From NCBI GenBank assembly GCA_905250115.1, contig CAJNOI010000261.1:34505-98504 (forward strand): a DNA stretch of 64,000 nt, written 5' to 3'. The notes under the pieces were generated by a model. The model saw only the letters and a list, made by a program, of their open reading frames with translations, ran no database searches and had not been told where the DNA came from. The DNA comes from Adineta steineri (Eukaryota > Rotifera > Eurotatoria > Adinetida > Adinetidae). Each line of letters starts with the position of its first letter. Position 1 is the first letter of the stretch. The translations under genes were made by a program, and so were the position numbers. Below are positions 38,472 through 52,200 of this stretch, piece after piece.

Positions 38472-40719
38472 TCTGAGCTAGTTACGTCGAATTCTCAACA
38501 GACATCAACTGATCGATCAACATTGTTGTATGTGTTTTGTGAATTGCTAAAATTCATAATCGAAAGAATTGTTTATTATAGAAGCAAATTCTGTGTAAAA
38601 AAGAAATTCTTATGGATCATTATTGGTATTATTATTGTTATTGTGATCATAACTATTCCAATCGTGATTAGTAAAAAGGAGACAACAAACATAACAAAAC
38701 TATCAACTGTGCCGACAGAAACAACAAACATGATAAAGCCATCAACTGTAACAACAAACGTAATGAACCTATCGACTGTGACAACAAAAACAACAAACAT
38801 GATAAAATCATCAACTGTGACGGCAGAAACAGCAACTCACAAATCTAAAACAACAGTGGACAACCCGACGACACAAGGTATCATATTTTACAAAAAGAAA
38901 TATGGATAGTATTCATGAAATTCATAGTTCGATTTAGCAAAGAGGAATTTTGAAGAACTATTTTAAAACGAGATGATTTACTTCTTTTTTATTCAAAACG
39001 ACCTTTTGTCTTAAACCCCCCCCCCATATTAGAAGCCCCCTGGGCTTCTAATTTGGCTACCGTTTATAATTTTTGGAGGGGGCTTCTATTAGGTCCCAAA
39101 AAATTTTCCTAGACTATGATAAGGAAACCGATTCGGAAGGTTTTTAGAGATTTTCAAGGTTTTCATGAGTTTTTCAGAATTTTTTTTTGCAATTTTTCCA
39201 GATTTTAGCATAGTTAGATAGGAGTTAGTCGAAATTTTACCTTAAAATCGAGAAATTTTAGCAACTTTAGCAGGGAAATTCGAAAAAATTATGAAAAATT
39301 TTAAAAAATTTTGGAAAAATTAGGGGGGCTTCTAATACGTCAAACACGTTGCTCATCTCAGGGTGGGCTTCTAATACGGGGGGGCTTCTAATATGGGGTG
39401 GGCTTCTATTATAGGGGGGGTTTAGTATAAGTGAATTTATATTGTCATTCTTTACTTAAAGTTGAAAGATAAGAATACAGATTTACAAAAATCTTTTACA
39501 CAATTTATAGAATGACATACCAAGAAAATCTGTAGAATAGATTTGATAAATGAAGAAGGAAATTAGAATATTTTGATCTTTGATCGAATCATTCATTCAT
39601 AGACTCAACAAATCTTTAAAATCCATTTTTCTTTTTAATTTCATTCAAATTTAAATATTTTTTCATATATGATGCAATATTTCTTTTCAAAATAAAACCA
39701 AGCTTTTGATTTGAGATAAATCAACAATCTTTACAGTGCTTTCTTCTCGAACTTTGAAAAAATAAAATAAAATTTCTTCATAAAAATTAATTCTCTCTTT
39801 TGTGTTCTAACGTCTTTGATTGAATCGATATTGTTAGATTTTAATTTGATATCATATCTTTTTTCTTTGCTATTAGTACAAAGCAAGCCAAAATATAACA
39901 AATGGAAAGAATATGGAATTACTGTTGCTGGAGGACATGGATACGGAGATCAATTACATCAACTCACTTATTCTTTTGGGATCTGTGTTGATGATAACAA
40001 AGCCATTTTGATTGCTGACATTCACAATCATCGTATTGTTGAATGGAAATATAATTCGGGCAGTGTTCAAATCGTTGCAGGCGGAAACGGAAAAGGAAAT
40101 AGAGATGATCAACTCGATACGCCAATCGACGCAATTGTTGACAAAGAAAAGAATGCGATAATCGTATGTGATTCTTGGAACTTTAGAGTAGTGCGTTGGT
40201 TTCGTCAAAGCCAAACAAATCCACAGATTCTCACTTCTGATATTTACTGTGGCGGTGTGGCAATAGACAAAGATGGGTCTATTTACGTTTCTGATCAGAC
40301 GAAGTCTGAAGTGAGACAATGGAAAGAAGGAGACACAGATGAAACACTAGTTGCAGGTGGAAATGGTAACGGAAATCGTCGAGATCAACTTTACAGTCCT
40401 TACCACATCTTCGTCGATGAAGATTATTCTCTTTATGTAGCGGATCAGCTCAATTACCGTGTAATGAAATGGACAAAAGATGCAAAAGAAGGAATTATTG
40501 TGGCTGGAGGAAATGGGAGAGGAGATGGTCTAAACCAATTAACTGAACCTACTGGAGTGATCGTTAATAATTTGAGTCAAATCATTATTGCAGACACTTC
40601 AAATAATAGAATAATCCAATGGTATGAAGGAGACGCACAAGGTTCGATTGTTGTGGGTGGAAATGGTCAAGGAGGAGACCCACATCAATTAAATTTACCC
40701 AAAGATGTATCATTTGATG
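38472..40719 (+). CDS. Membrane-anchored NHL-repeat protein, truncated by assembly gap
   Basis: Two exons are visible (38472-38877 and 39877 into the gap). The first encodes a basic segment, a membrane helix (FLWIIIGIIIVIVIITIPIVI) and a Thr-rich stalk with repeats such as ETTNMIKPSTVT. The second encodes a beta-propeller built of NHL repeats: units ending in VAGGNGxGxRxDQL recur at about 40075, 40350, 40500 and 40650, each followed by P...VD....LYVAD..NxRVxxW. NHL propellers usually bind protein or RNA; here the topology (short cytoplasmic tail, single helix, stalk, propeller) points to a surface protein. The exons are more GC-rich and Gly-rich than their neighbours. The start codon is not located (no ATG in the first exon before the stalk), and the 3' end is lost in the gap. 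Confidence 0.8.
39011..39428. repeat. Inverted-repeat element with G-rich cttctaat motifs inside the NHL intron
   Basis: The ends are complementary: TTAAACCCCCCCCC...ATTAGAAGCCCCC on the left and GGGCTTCTATTATAGGGGGGG then TTTAG on the right. Near the right end the unit GGGCTTCTAATAYGGGG is repeated about four times (39327-39415). There is no coding sequence. It reads as a non-autonomous insertion in a 999 bp intron; the runs of seven to ten C or G could fold into unusual DNA structures. Confidence 0.65.
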
Positions 40720-40819
40720 NNNNNNNNNNNNNNNNNNNNNNNNNNNNNNNNNNNNNNNNNNNNNNNNNNNNNNNNNNNNNNNNNNNNNNNNNNNNNNNNN
40801 NNNNNNNNNNNNNNNNNNN
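40720..40819. other. 100-N assembly gap
   Basis: Exactly 100 Ns. The NHL frame enters on the left and a ketosynthase frame leaves on the right; any frame reading across is an artefact. True gap size, and possibly the join itself, are unknown. Confidence 0.99.
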
Positions 40820-43800
40820 AACAATGGGATATGTTTGAACCAAGTTTTTTTGATTTATCAGATGCTAAAGCAGGCAGTGTTGATCCATGTCATCGATTAC
40901 TTATGTTAAAATTTGTTCATTTACTTGATGACGCTGGATACAGTGTTGAAAAAGTGAATGGTACAAAAACGTCAGTACGTATTGGACAATTTTCAACAGA
41001 TCATGCAGTTACAGCAGCTCGTATGAGACCTGAACATCGATCAAGATTTCATGGACCTAATAGTTTATTATATAATGCTTCAACTCGTTTATCATATCAT
41101 TTTAATTTACATGGTCCAAATGTCTCATTAGATGTTGCTTGTTCATCATCTTTAGAAGCTTTACATATGGGTGTACAATGTCTTCGTACAAATGAAGCGG
41201 ATATGGCTGTATGTGGTGGTGTTAATGGAATTTTTGCACCGGAAAATTTTCTACAAAGTTCACTTATTAGTGCACAATCACCTGATGGAAGAAGTCGATC
41301 ATTTAGTGCTGATGCTAATGGTTATGCTAAAGGTAAAAATTTCAATTGATTAGTTTTCTATGTAGAAATAAATTTAAATTTGAATTCTCTAGGTGGTGGT
41401 CTTCGTGTTTTATTATTAAAATGATTAAGTGATGCTGAACGTGATGGCGATCTAATTGAAGCTAATTGTTTAGATCGATTCTTTAATCAATCAAATCTTG
41501 ATCCACCATTATTATTAGATTTACTTAGAAGTAATTTAGGACATACAGAAGGTGCAGCTGGTGTAGCATCACTTATTAAAGTTGCTATGTGTATGTATCA
41601 TCGTGGTATTACAGTAAATATGCAATTTACTTCACTTAATCCAAAAATAGAAGCACAAAAATATAATCTACATATTCTTCAAAATTTTGTACCATTTCCA
41701 TCTCTTCCAAATAATGAAAAAATAACTATTGGTGTTAATTCATTCGAAACGGTTGGTTCAACGACACATTCTATCATTGAAGAATATCAACCAATAAATA
41801 AAACATCAATTGAAAATAACCATATCGATGATGAAAATCATATTAAAAGCAAACAATATTTTATTTTTATTTTTTCAAGTAAGTCCTTTTTTCTTTTCAT
41901 TCATTAAATAATTTATTTCTCTTATTCAGCAAAAAGTCGTCAATATCTTAACGATCAATTAATGATATAGATCATAATGATGATCAAGCTTTTCTTCAAC
42001 ATATATCTCAACAACTTCTTCTGAAAAGAACTATTAGTTATACACATTTAGCAATCTTGTTTTTTCTTAATCGTCAACAATTACAAGAACAAATCAATGC
42101 TTTTCTTACTGAACAAGCATCACCAGGCCTTTCAATCATATCACGTCCAACAAAACTATTAGCACAGAAAATATGTTTTGTTTTTAGTGGTCAAGGTCCA
42201 CAATGCTGGGCTATGGGTAGACAATTATATGAAAGTGAACCTTTATTTAATAAATGGATTAATTTAATTAATGGAGAAATGACAAAAATTAATAATGGTG
42301 AATAGAGATTATTAGAAGAATTAATTGAAAATAAAACTGAACAAGAATCTCGTATTAATGATACAAATATTGCTCAACCAACATTATTTGCTATACAAGT
42401 TGCATTAACAGCTTTACTTGTTTCTTGGAATATTTATCCATCATCTATAATATCACATAGTGCTGGTGATCAAGCAGCTGCTTTTGTTGCTGGTCGATTA
42501 ACTTTAGGAGAAACTGTTCGTATGCTAGCTGTTTGAATAAGTGAAGAAGAAGTAGAAAACAAACTTTTGAAAGGTATTGAACATTTGGCTTGTATTGCTG
42601 TTGTTAATAGTCCTCGCTCAGTAACAATAAGTGGTGATGAAAAAACTATTGATGAAATACAACAAATTCTTTCCATATCTTATCCTAATGTATTTACAGC
42701 ACGACTCCGTATTGAAAATGCATTTCATTCATATCAAATGAATCGATTTGATACTGAAAAAGAAATGCTTTCATCCTTGAAAGATATTCGAGGACTTCCA
42801 ATACAAGATCAAAAGCAAAACTTTATTCAAGTGTTACTGATGATAAAATCAATGATAATATACCAGTTGATAGTCAAATGTAAAACAAACTGTTCGATTT
42901 TATGATGCTATAGCAGCAATTATAAAAGATGAAGCAACAAATGTTTTTCTTGAAATTTCACCACATCCAGTTTTAGCTACATCTATTCGTGAATGTTGTA
43001 AATTAACAAATCAACGATAATCATCACCACTTATTCTTCTAACATTGAAACGAAAAGAAGACGAACAAATAACATTTCTTACTAGTTTAGCACAATTTAC
43101 AACATCATCTCAAGTATGGCAACAATATTTTCATATTCGTCAAATTTTACCGTTGAAAAATCATGAAGAATATTTTGATAATTTTCCATTATATAAATTT
43201 CATTTGAGTCCATGTTGGTATGAATCAAAAGGTTCATCTATACAACGTTTAGCTAATCGTATTCAAACTCATTCATTACTTGGTATTCGTCAATTAAATG
43301 AACAAACAAGTGCAACATGGAAAAGTCTTATCAATATTAATTTAGCACAACATGCTTTTTTGAAAGATCATAAAATTCAAGATGCAGTTCTTTTCCCGGC
43401 TGTTGCTTATCTTGAACTTGCAACAACTGCTTGTCGTCAATTACTTCCTCCAAAAGAAGATGATCAACAACAACAACCAACAATTATTTTTGAAAACGTT
43501 AATTTTTTTGAAGCACTTATTCTTAATAAACATGAATTAGTTGAAGTATGTATACAAATAACTATGCCAATGCGTGAATGGTATATTATATTTTGTAATC
43601 AAGATAATTTTAATAAATACTCATTAAATGAATTTACTTTACATGCACCAGGCAAAATTGAAATAGATTCTAAACAACAAAAATCATTAACAATACCTAA
43701 TACATGGACAGCACAACATATAACAAGTGCTTATGAACATCTTTCAACATGAAGTTATCAATATGGAACTAGTTTTCGAAAAAAAATAAAAACATAACGT

Positions 43801-46800
43801 GGTACTTCAACTACAATTATATCTCAATTATCAAATGATACTAATAATTGTTCATCTTATTATTTACTGCATCCATATCTAGTTTTATTACCAGGTATTG
43901 AAACAACATTTCTTCCAGTACGTATTCAAAAATTTATTTATTCAAGTAAAACAAAAATAAAAATGAATCAATCAACAAATGTTGAAGTACGTGGAAAGTA
44001 TCATGATAATATATGGGGTATAGACCAAGAAGAAATATATAGTCTTGATCTATGGATATTTCCAATGGAGAATAAAACCGAAGAACCAATATTTACATTT
44101 GAAGGTGCTGTTATTCAACAAGTTCAAGGTATACAATCTGGTCGATGGTCAATGGAACAAACAATTTATGATAAATTAAATCTAACAACTGATTTACCTA
44201 ATGCTGATCATAAAACATATTTAGATACAATTCTAAAAGATTATTGCATGAAAAGAGTATGGACTGATTCACCAATAATAAAAGATATATCACATTTACT
44301 TCCATCACCTAATCAAATTCTTAATAATCAACTTAATTCTATTAGTAATCAAGATTTAATTGAATCAATCGAACCATGTAATGAATTAGCTGCTTATTAT
44401 GCTCAAATGGTAATTAAAGATCTTGATTTAAATCAACAACATCATCCATTATTAAATGCATGTCGTTCTCTTGCTTCAACTTTACATAACGAAGTAACAT
44501 GGCATTCAACACATCTTTGTCTTATTCAATTAATCGAATGTTTTCCTCGTTTAAAATCATTTTTAATCATATTAAATAAATATGGTTTACATTTAAAAGA
44601 TATTCTTAGTGGAGAAAAAAATGGATTAGATATATTTCTTGGTGATGATGAAATTGAACAAATTTTTCAGCAAATTAAAACTCTTATAAGTGCAACTAAA
44701 ACACAACAAATTTTTCATTCGATTTGTCAACATCTACAATTACAATATGAACAAACTAAAGATGATTCATTTCAGAATTATCGATTACGTATATTATGGT
44801 TAACTGACAGTGATTGCTCAGATGTTTTACCTATTCTTGATCTTCTTCTTAATTTATCACAACAAACAGGTTTATTAATTGATTTACATTATGCAGATTC
44901 TGATCCAGTACAACTTGCAAATGCTCAACAAACATTTAATACACATCTAACTAATCAAACAAAAAATTTATCTATTATTTATGATGAAACAATTGATATA
45001 TATGATAGTAAAACACTTGAAAAAATACCATTTGAATCATTTGATATTATATTTTCTGCAAATCAACTTGAAGGAAATCAAGATTTAACAAATTGTTTAA
45101 TTGATCTGCGTCATTTACTTGTTCCTACTGGTTTTCTTTTATTACTTGAATTAGTTCATGTTCCTCTTTATTTTGATCTTATTTTTGGTTTCATTGATCA
45201 ATGGTGGTCATCTGACGATAATAATCGTGCAGTAAATAATATTCAACAATGGACAACATTATTAGAACAAATCCAAGGATTTAATTTTATTGAATCAACA
45301 TTAAATGAAAATGAAAGTACATTAATTATTAGTCAAAAAACAATATCAAATGATATATTACAAAGACTTGATGAACGAATAAATTAAATATGGTTAATAT
45401 TTATTAAAGATGATCAAAATAATAAAAATAATTCATATTCATAATTCAACATTAAATATTATTTATTCTGCAATATCAGTTTTATTAACAATTTATAAAC
45501 AAGTATTTATTATTTCTGCATGGCAACTTGATCAAGTATTACTTTATGAAAATAATGATGATTTAGCATTTAAACAAAATGAAGAACTTATATGTGGAAC
45601 ATTATCACTTATTCTTCAAACAATTCAAAAATCATCACCATATTTTTATCCATTCGTATATGTTCTTACAGATCATGCTCAATTTAATAATGATTCTAAT
45701 CTTAATTTAATTGCATCACCATTTATTGGTCTTGCACGAAGTTTAATAACTGAATATGAACGAAATCGATTAAAACTTATTGATCTTCAAAGATCATTAA
45801 ATAATAATAATCAATCAACATTTATTTATACTTTAATAGAATATATGATTAATTCAAGATATTCAACTGATACTTGTCGAGTTGTTCTTCGTCTTAATCA
45901 AACAAATCAAAATCAAGTTCAACATTTAACATGGCATTATGAAATGTTACAAAATAATGATGAATAAGAGAAGTCTAAATTAAAACAAATTTCTATTATT
46001 CCTAAACGAGATACTAATCAAAAACCATTTCGTCTTTGTGTACCACAATCTCGTTTTCTTTCTGAATTAACATGGACTGAAGAAGATAGAGAAAAAGAAT
46101 TGATACCAGCCGGTATGGTAGAAGTTCGTGTTCATTGTATTGGTATTAATTTTCGTGATGTACTCAAATCACGTGGTCTTTATTCATATACACGTACTTT
46201 TGCACAATTGGATGATGGACAACCAAAAGTTAATCGAGATACAGAACCAGGTTCAGATTTTGTTGGTACTATTGTACGTGCATGTCCTACGACTAACTTT
46301 CAAGTTAATGATCATGTTGTAGATGTTACTAATGATGGTGCATATCATTCTCATATTATTATTAATTCACTACTTATAATACGTATTCCATCTGATTTTT
46401 CTCTTACTGACGAACAATTATGTGGTCTACCATATTCAATTTTAACAATTACCTATCCTCTTAAATATCGTGTTCATTTACAAGCTGGTCAAACTGTTCT
46501 TATTCATACTACAACAGGTGCTGCAGGTGAATGGTGTATTCAATATTGTCAATATATTGGTGCTCGTATTTTTGCTACAGCTGGAACTGAAGAAAAACGA
46601 CGTTTTCTTTGTGAATATTATGGTATTGAACATGTATTTAATACTCGAGATAATTCTTTTGTTAATCAAATACGTGGAATATCACCAGACGGTGTTGATG
46701 TTATTATTAATTCATTATCATGTAATTTACTCAAAGAATCAATTAAATTATTAGCATATAATGGTCATTTTGTTGAATGGGGTAAACGAGATATTTATGA

Positions 46801-49154
46801 TAATAATTATTTATCAATGTTTCAATTACGATCAGATTGTAGTTTTCATGTGATTGATTTTATTTCACTAGCTGATCATGTATCACCTCTTATGCGTCTT
46901 ATGCTTGAAGAAGCAATTGATTTATTTATTCAACACAAAATTAAGTGCTGTTGACCAACAGTTACTTATGAACCATCTCAAGTAATAGAAGCATTATTAA
47001 GATGTAATAGTGGTCAAGTTATAGGTAAAACAGTTTTTCGTATAACTTCATCTGATCAACCATTAAATATTAATAAAAAACAATCTAATAGGTTATTAAA
47101 AGGTAATCATATTTTATATTTTCTTTCAATTATAATTTTTGTTAATCAATAGTTGTAAGTGATGATAATACAATATTTTCATCAGAAGTCCGTAATCAAG
47201 GAACAATTTAAATATCTGGTGGTCTTGGTTTAACAATGTCTCGGTGGATGATTGAAAAACGAGATGTCAAACATATAGCACTTATGAGTCGTCGAACATT
47301 AGTTCAACTTGAACAACCTTCAAATCCACAATATGATGATTGGTTAAAATTAAAACGAACAGCAAAAGAATATAATGCTCATGTTGATGTTGTTCAAGCA
47401 GATGTAACAAATTTTCAACAAGTTCATGATTTAATTGAAAGATTTCAAAAAACTTCTTATCCTATTCGTGGTATTATTCATAGTGCTGTTGTTACAGAAG
47501 ATCGTACTTTAAATAATTTAACACAAGGACATTTATCACTTGTTTTACCACCAAAAGTTCGTGGTGCTTGGTATCTTCATCAAGCTACACAACTTCTTCA
47601 TGTACCTATTCATTTTTTTATTATGTTTTCATCAATTCGAAATCATTTACTTGAAGTTTCATCTGCTGGTTATAATGCCGGTAATCAATTTCTTGATGCA
47701 CTTGCTCATTATCGTTTTGCAAAACTTAATTTACCAGCACTTTCAATTAGTTTACCGGCTGTAAGTGGTGCTGGAATGTTTCATCGTCATAAAGAAATGC
47801 TCAGTACTTTAAAGATTTCACAAGGTTTTGAATTAGTGCCAACAGTAACTGTATTCGAATTAATTGAATGTTTTCATCAAACTCAAAAGATTTGTCCATG
47901 TCCTGTTATTTTTGCTGTTAATTGGCAAACATTACATCGAAATTATCCATTATTAGCTACATCTTATTTAAGAAAAATCGTAGATCAACGTTATAAAGAG
48001 ATGAAATTCGATCAAATATCATTGACACCATCAGAAAAAAGTAACTCAGCTGTGTCTACTATGAATAAAAAAGAAAGTATTATTGAACGAACTCAATCTG
48101 CTGTTGCAAGATTATTAGGTGCAGTTAGTGTTGATCGTATAGTCATTGATCGTTCAGTTGTTAGTCAAGGTATGGATTCATTAACTGCTGTTTCATTAGC
48201 TAATTGGTTAGGTCAATAAACTGGTATTTATGTACCATTATCTGCTCTTCTTCAAGGACTTTCAATTGAAACAATTGCAACACTTGTTTATAGCAAACTT
48301 AATGAAAAAGAACAAACAACATCAACAGTTACAAAAGAACAAGATTCAGATTTTGATTTAGTTGATGAAAATGCAGTTCAATATTCTGATACATCAACAT
48401 ATACTGGTTTAGAAAATATCATTTGTGTACATCGTTCGAATCAAAATAATGCTTCAACTCTTTTTTGTATTACTCAAATATCAAATGATAATAATAATGA
48501 AGATTTATTTACATTTTTTATTGATAAATTATCTAAGAAAAAATATGAAACATCATCAAATGATATCTATGCTTTACAAATACCAACAATAACATCATCA
48601 TCATCTATATCTACATATGCTCAAAATCTTATTATACAAATGCGTCGTATTCAACCATGTGGATCTTATCAAATAGTAGGTATTAGAAAGAAACCAGAAG
48701 AAACTATTGCTCATGAAATGTTAAAATAACTCAAAACACATTCACGCATTACTAATACTCAATTACATCTTTTAGATGCTCACAATTAAAATATACTCAC
48801 AATTATTATTTAATAAAATATTTATTCTTATTCTTATTTACTAAATCTATTTTATTTTTATCAATTACCGTAGTATACTAATATTTGTAGATTTCTTAAC
48901 AATACTAATAAATTTCCTCGATAAAATATTTTTTTGTAAAAACCTATAATAGTTAATCAACTCACTAACAATATTAGATTAATATTCTTATTTATTATCT
49001 TATATAATGTCATAGCTATACTCAGTCAACTCTCTTGCTTCATTCTGCAGTATTATTAGAAGATTGTACATTGGTTTATCGTACTTTTGATAATAATATC
49101 ACTCTCATACAATGTGATCATATTCTTATTTCATATTTTGAAATATCTATTTAG
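40820..49154 (+). pseudogene. Decayed type I reducing polyketide synthase (KS-AT-DH-MT-ER-KR-ACP-TE)
   Basis: Domains follow each other as in reducing PKS and animal FAS. KS (to about 41860) keeps the nucleophile in DVACSSSLEALH (Cys codon 41140) and NLGHTEGAAG, but the EAHGTG His is Asn (41464). AT (42160-43000): SGQGPQ, and SHSAGD in place of GHSxGE. DH (43300-43950): HAFLKDH...LFP. MT-like region (44760-45340). ER (46090-46960): AGQTVLIHTTTGAAG. KR (47215-47900): SGGLGLT and GYNAGNQFLDAL. ACP (48080-48290): GMDSLTAVSL. TE-like tail (from 48410). At least twelve in-frame stops: TGA 41422, 42534, 43750, 46952; TAG 42303; TAA 43018, 43795, 45385, 45965, 47209, 48217, 48727. There are frame changes near 41960, 42830, 42882 and 45440. 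Short GT-AG introns survive (41333-41392, 41879-41929). The 5' end is lost in the gap. Confidence 0.88.
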
Positions 49155-49236
49155 TTTTTCTCATCTTCTTTCTTTAATTTCTAGATTCTATTAAACTACC
49201 TATTTCACATCAAAGGATTGATTTCTTTATTATACA
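48790..49236 (+). other. AT-rich stretch with a thioesterase-like relic before the NRPS
   Basis: Mostly structureless AT-rich DNA. A frame at about 49040-49154 (LLHSAVLLEDCTLVYRTF, then LIQCDH) resembles the end of a PKS/FAS thioesterase and probably belongs to the decayed PKS. The remaining 80 bp lead to the NRPS start codon; no promoter element was recognised. Confidence 0.4.
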
Positions 49237-52200
49237 ATGCTTTCACGTGAGCGACTAGCAGCAGGAACAAATCCACACAAAGAACCACAATTCACAACTT
49301 CAGGACGAACAGAAGCTGTTGCTTCATTTATTCAACAACGAATTTGGCTTCATGACCAACTTTATTCTCATTCTTCCGACCTGTCTGTTTACAATATTTT
49401 GGTACCATTGATAATCAAACAAGGTTCACTATCAATCGAACGTATTCGTTCAGTTTTACTCACATTAATTGAACAACATAGTGTTCTTCGTACTGCTGTT
49501 CGTTTTAATCCACAAAGTAATCAAATCGAACAATATATTCAAGCTGCTACCGATGAAATTTATTCATTTCAACATTCACGAAATATTAATACATCAGAAC
49601 AACTCGATCAATTGCTTACCAAGGAATCTACAGGAAAAATTTTCGATTTTGAAAAAGGCAAAGTGTTAAGATGCCACATAGTGCAGCGACAAGATGATAA
49701 TAATACTGAGAGTTTATTATATGAAAATGATATAATTGCTCTCCGTTTTCATCATATTACATTTGACAATAGTTCACTTATGCCATTTATAAAAGCATTT
49801 AAACAAATAGATTTGACTAATGAACAACAATCAATATTCTCAGTTTCACAATATATTGATTTTGCAATACATGAACAAATGTTGTTAGCTGATACAAATA
49901 TAGATTCAAAAATGAACAAAGTACGTCGTTATTGGTCAAATCTTATGGATGGTTATGATTGGAATCGAATACAGCATTTCGTACCTGATGAAAATAAAAC
50001 TGATCAAGTCCGTTCTGGTCGTGCGTATTCAATTGTACTTAGTTTTGATGAAAGTATTGTTGATGCAATGATTTCTTTTGCTTCATCAAATAATCTTACA
50101 ATGTTTTCATTATCTTTTGCTTGCTATTTTGTATTTTTATATAAATTAATTAATATGGATGATGATAATTTATGTGTTCGAAGTGTTCTAGCTAATCGAC
50201 CAAAACAAGAAATGAAAGATATAACTGGAATGTTTGTTAATCTCGTACCATATCGAATGAAAATGGAAGCAAATAATTCATTTGAATATCTTATACGAAA
50301 AATACCAGAATTAAGTAGTAATGTTTTAGAACATTCTTGTTTACCTTATCAACAGATTATTAATTCACAAGATCAACAAAATCATCAAGTATTACCTTCA
50401 ACATTATTTCAATATGAATCTTTAGTATCATCAGTGACAGCAAAGAATAATATTGAATCTAGTACTATTGAAGGAAATTATGTTCTTGCTGTTTATTTTG
50501 ATCGAGATTGATCACATGGTAATGGTGTTGCAGCATTTGATCTTACTTTTACAATATCACATGATTATCATGCACGAACTACAGAATGTTTTCTTGGTTG
50601 TCCAATTGATATATTTAAAACTTAAACGAATGTCGATCTACTTGCAAATCGTTTTTAACATATGCTCACACAACTTTTCTCTTCTTTTTCTTTTTCTTCT
50701 TCAGTTATTCATGTACCAATCTATAAATTATCAATTGTTCTTCCAACTGAACAAGAATTTATTCATCAAATGAATAATACAGATATATCTAAATCTTATT
50801 CATGGCCAAATATTGTTCATGAATGTTTTATTCAACAAGCTCAATTATATTCACAAAAATTAGCACTTGAACTTGATGAACAATCACTTACTTATAGTGA
50901 ATTATTATATTCTGTATATTGTTTAACAAATTACTTAATTGATAAAATTCAACCAAATAAAATTATATGTCAATGTGTTGAACGATCTTTTAAAATGATT
51001 ACTGATATGTTAGCGATCTTATCAAATGATGTAGTCTATTGTCCATTATCACCTTTGGATCCACCAGAACGACTTAAAAGTCTTATTCAAGATACATCTA
51101 CAAAGACTCTTCTTATTCATAGTTTTACTTGGCAAACAATTCTAATGACTCATACATCATGTAATCTTATTAAAACAGATTCATTTATTCTATTCAATTA
51201 TATTAGTAATAATAATGAGCATCATATTACCAAGTCAATATCTGTTACATCTGATAATATTGCTTATATTATTTTTACAAGTGGAATAACAGGAATATGT
51301 AAAGCAGTTATTATTTCACATTCTCATATACTTTTATATCTTCAACCGTCTGTTGGAGTTGATGCATTGCGTACAACTGATAGACCTATACAATTATCAT
51401 TATGTACTTGGGATGTTCATATTCATGAAATATTTGATACTCTTATACTTTTACGTTGAGAACAAGGAAATTGTAATATGGATTATTTATCTTAAATTAT
51501 TGAAGTTTATTAAGCAACATATATTTGTGTTGTTCGTACATTACAAATTCTTTTGTTTGATATTGTAGAAGCACAAAAAGCATATTTTCGACTCAATACT
51601 CTTCGTTAAATATGGTCTGTAGGTGAACTAATCTCATGCCTTTTTATTGCTCGAATTCTACCTATGTTATCTATTGGTGTCAATATATAAATTTTAGCGG
51701 TGCTACAGAAGGTACAGTCGTACAAGTGTATCACATTGTAACAACCAATGATGCACTATCAAAATTAAATACAGTTCCATTAGGTCAACCGATGCCTTAT
51801 TTTCGATGTCATACATTGGATAAATTTCTACAAATTATACCAATTAGATACATAGGTGAACTTTTTATAAGTGGACCTATTATGAATGGTTACTTAAACA
51901 GACCTGCTCTTAATAATAAAGCATTAGTTCAACTTCCAGATGAATTTGATAAAAGTTATAGAACAGGTGATTTAGCTCGATTAATACCTTCAACTGGTAA
52001 AATTCAATTATTGGGTTGTAATGATTTTCAAGTGAAAGTAAATGGACAACGAATAAAATTAGAAGAAATTCAAGCAGTTATTTATCAATCTAATTCATCT
52101 ATTTCTAATTGTGCTGTTATTAAAGTTGTAGAACGTGGACGAGACCATTTGATTGCATATATACAATTAAATAAAGCATCTACATCAGCAGTTCCATTTG

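Noticed and set aside
39816-40838. Continuous frame joining the NHL protein to ketosynthase sequence across the Ns
   Set aside because: It is created by translating 100 Ns; the two sides are unrelated families.
49469-50773. Short alternative plus frames inside the NRPS pseudogene (49469-49669, 50453-50773)
   Set aside because: They are out-of-frame shadows of the condensation and adenylation domains.
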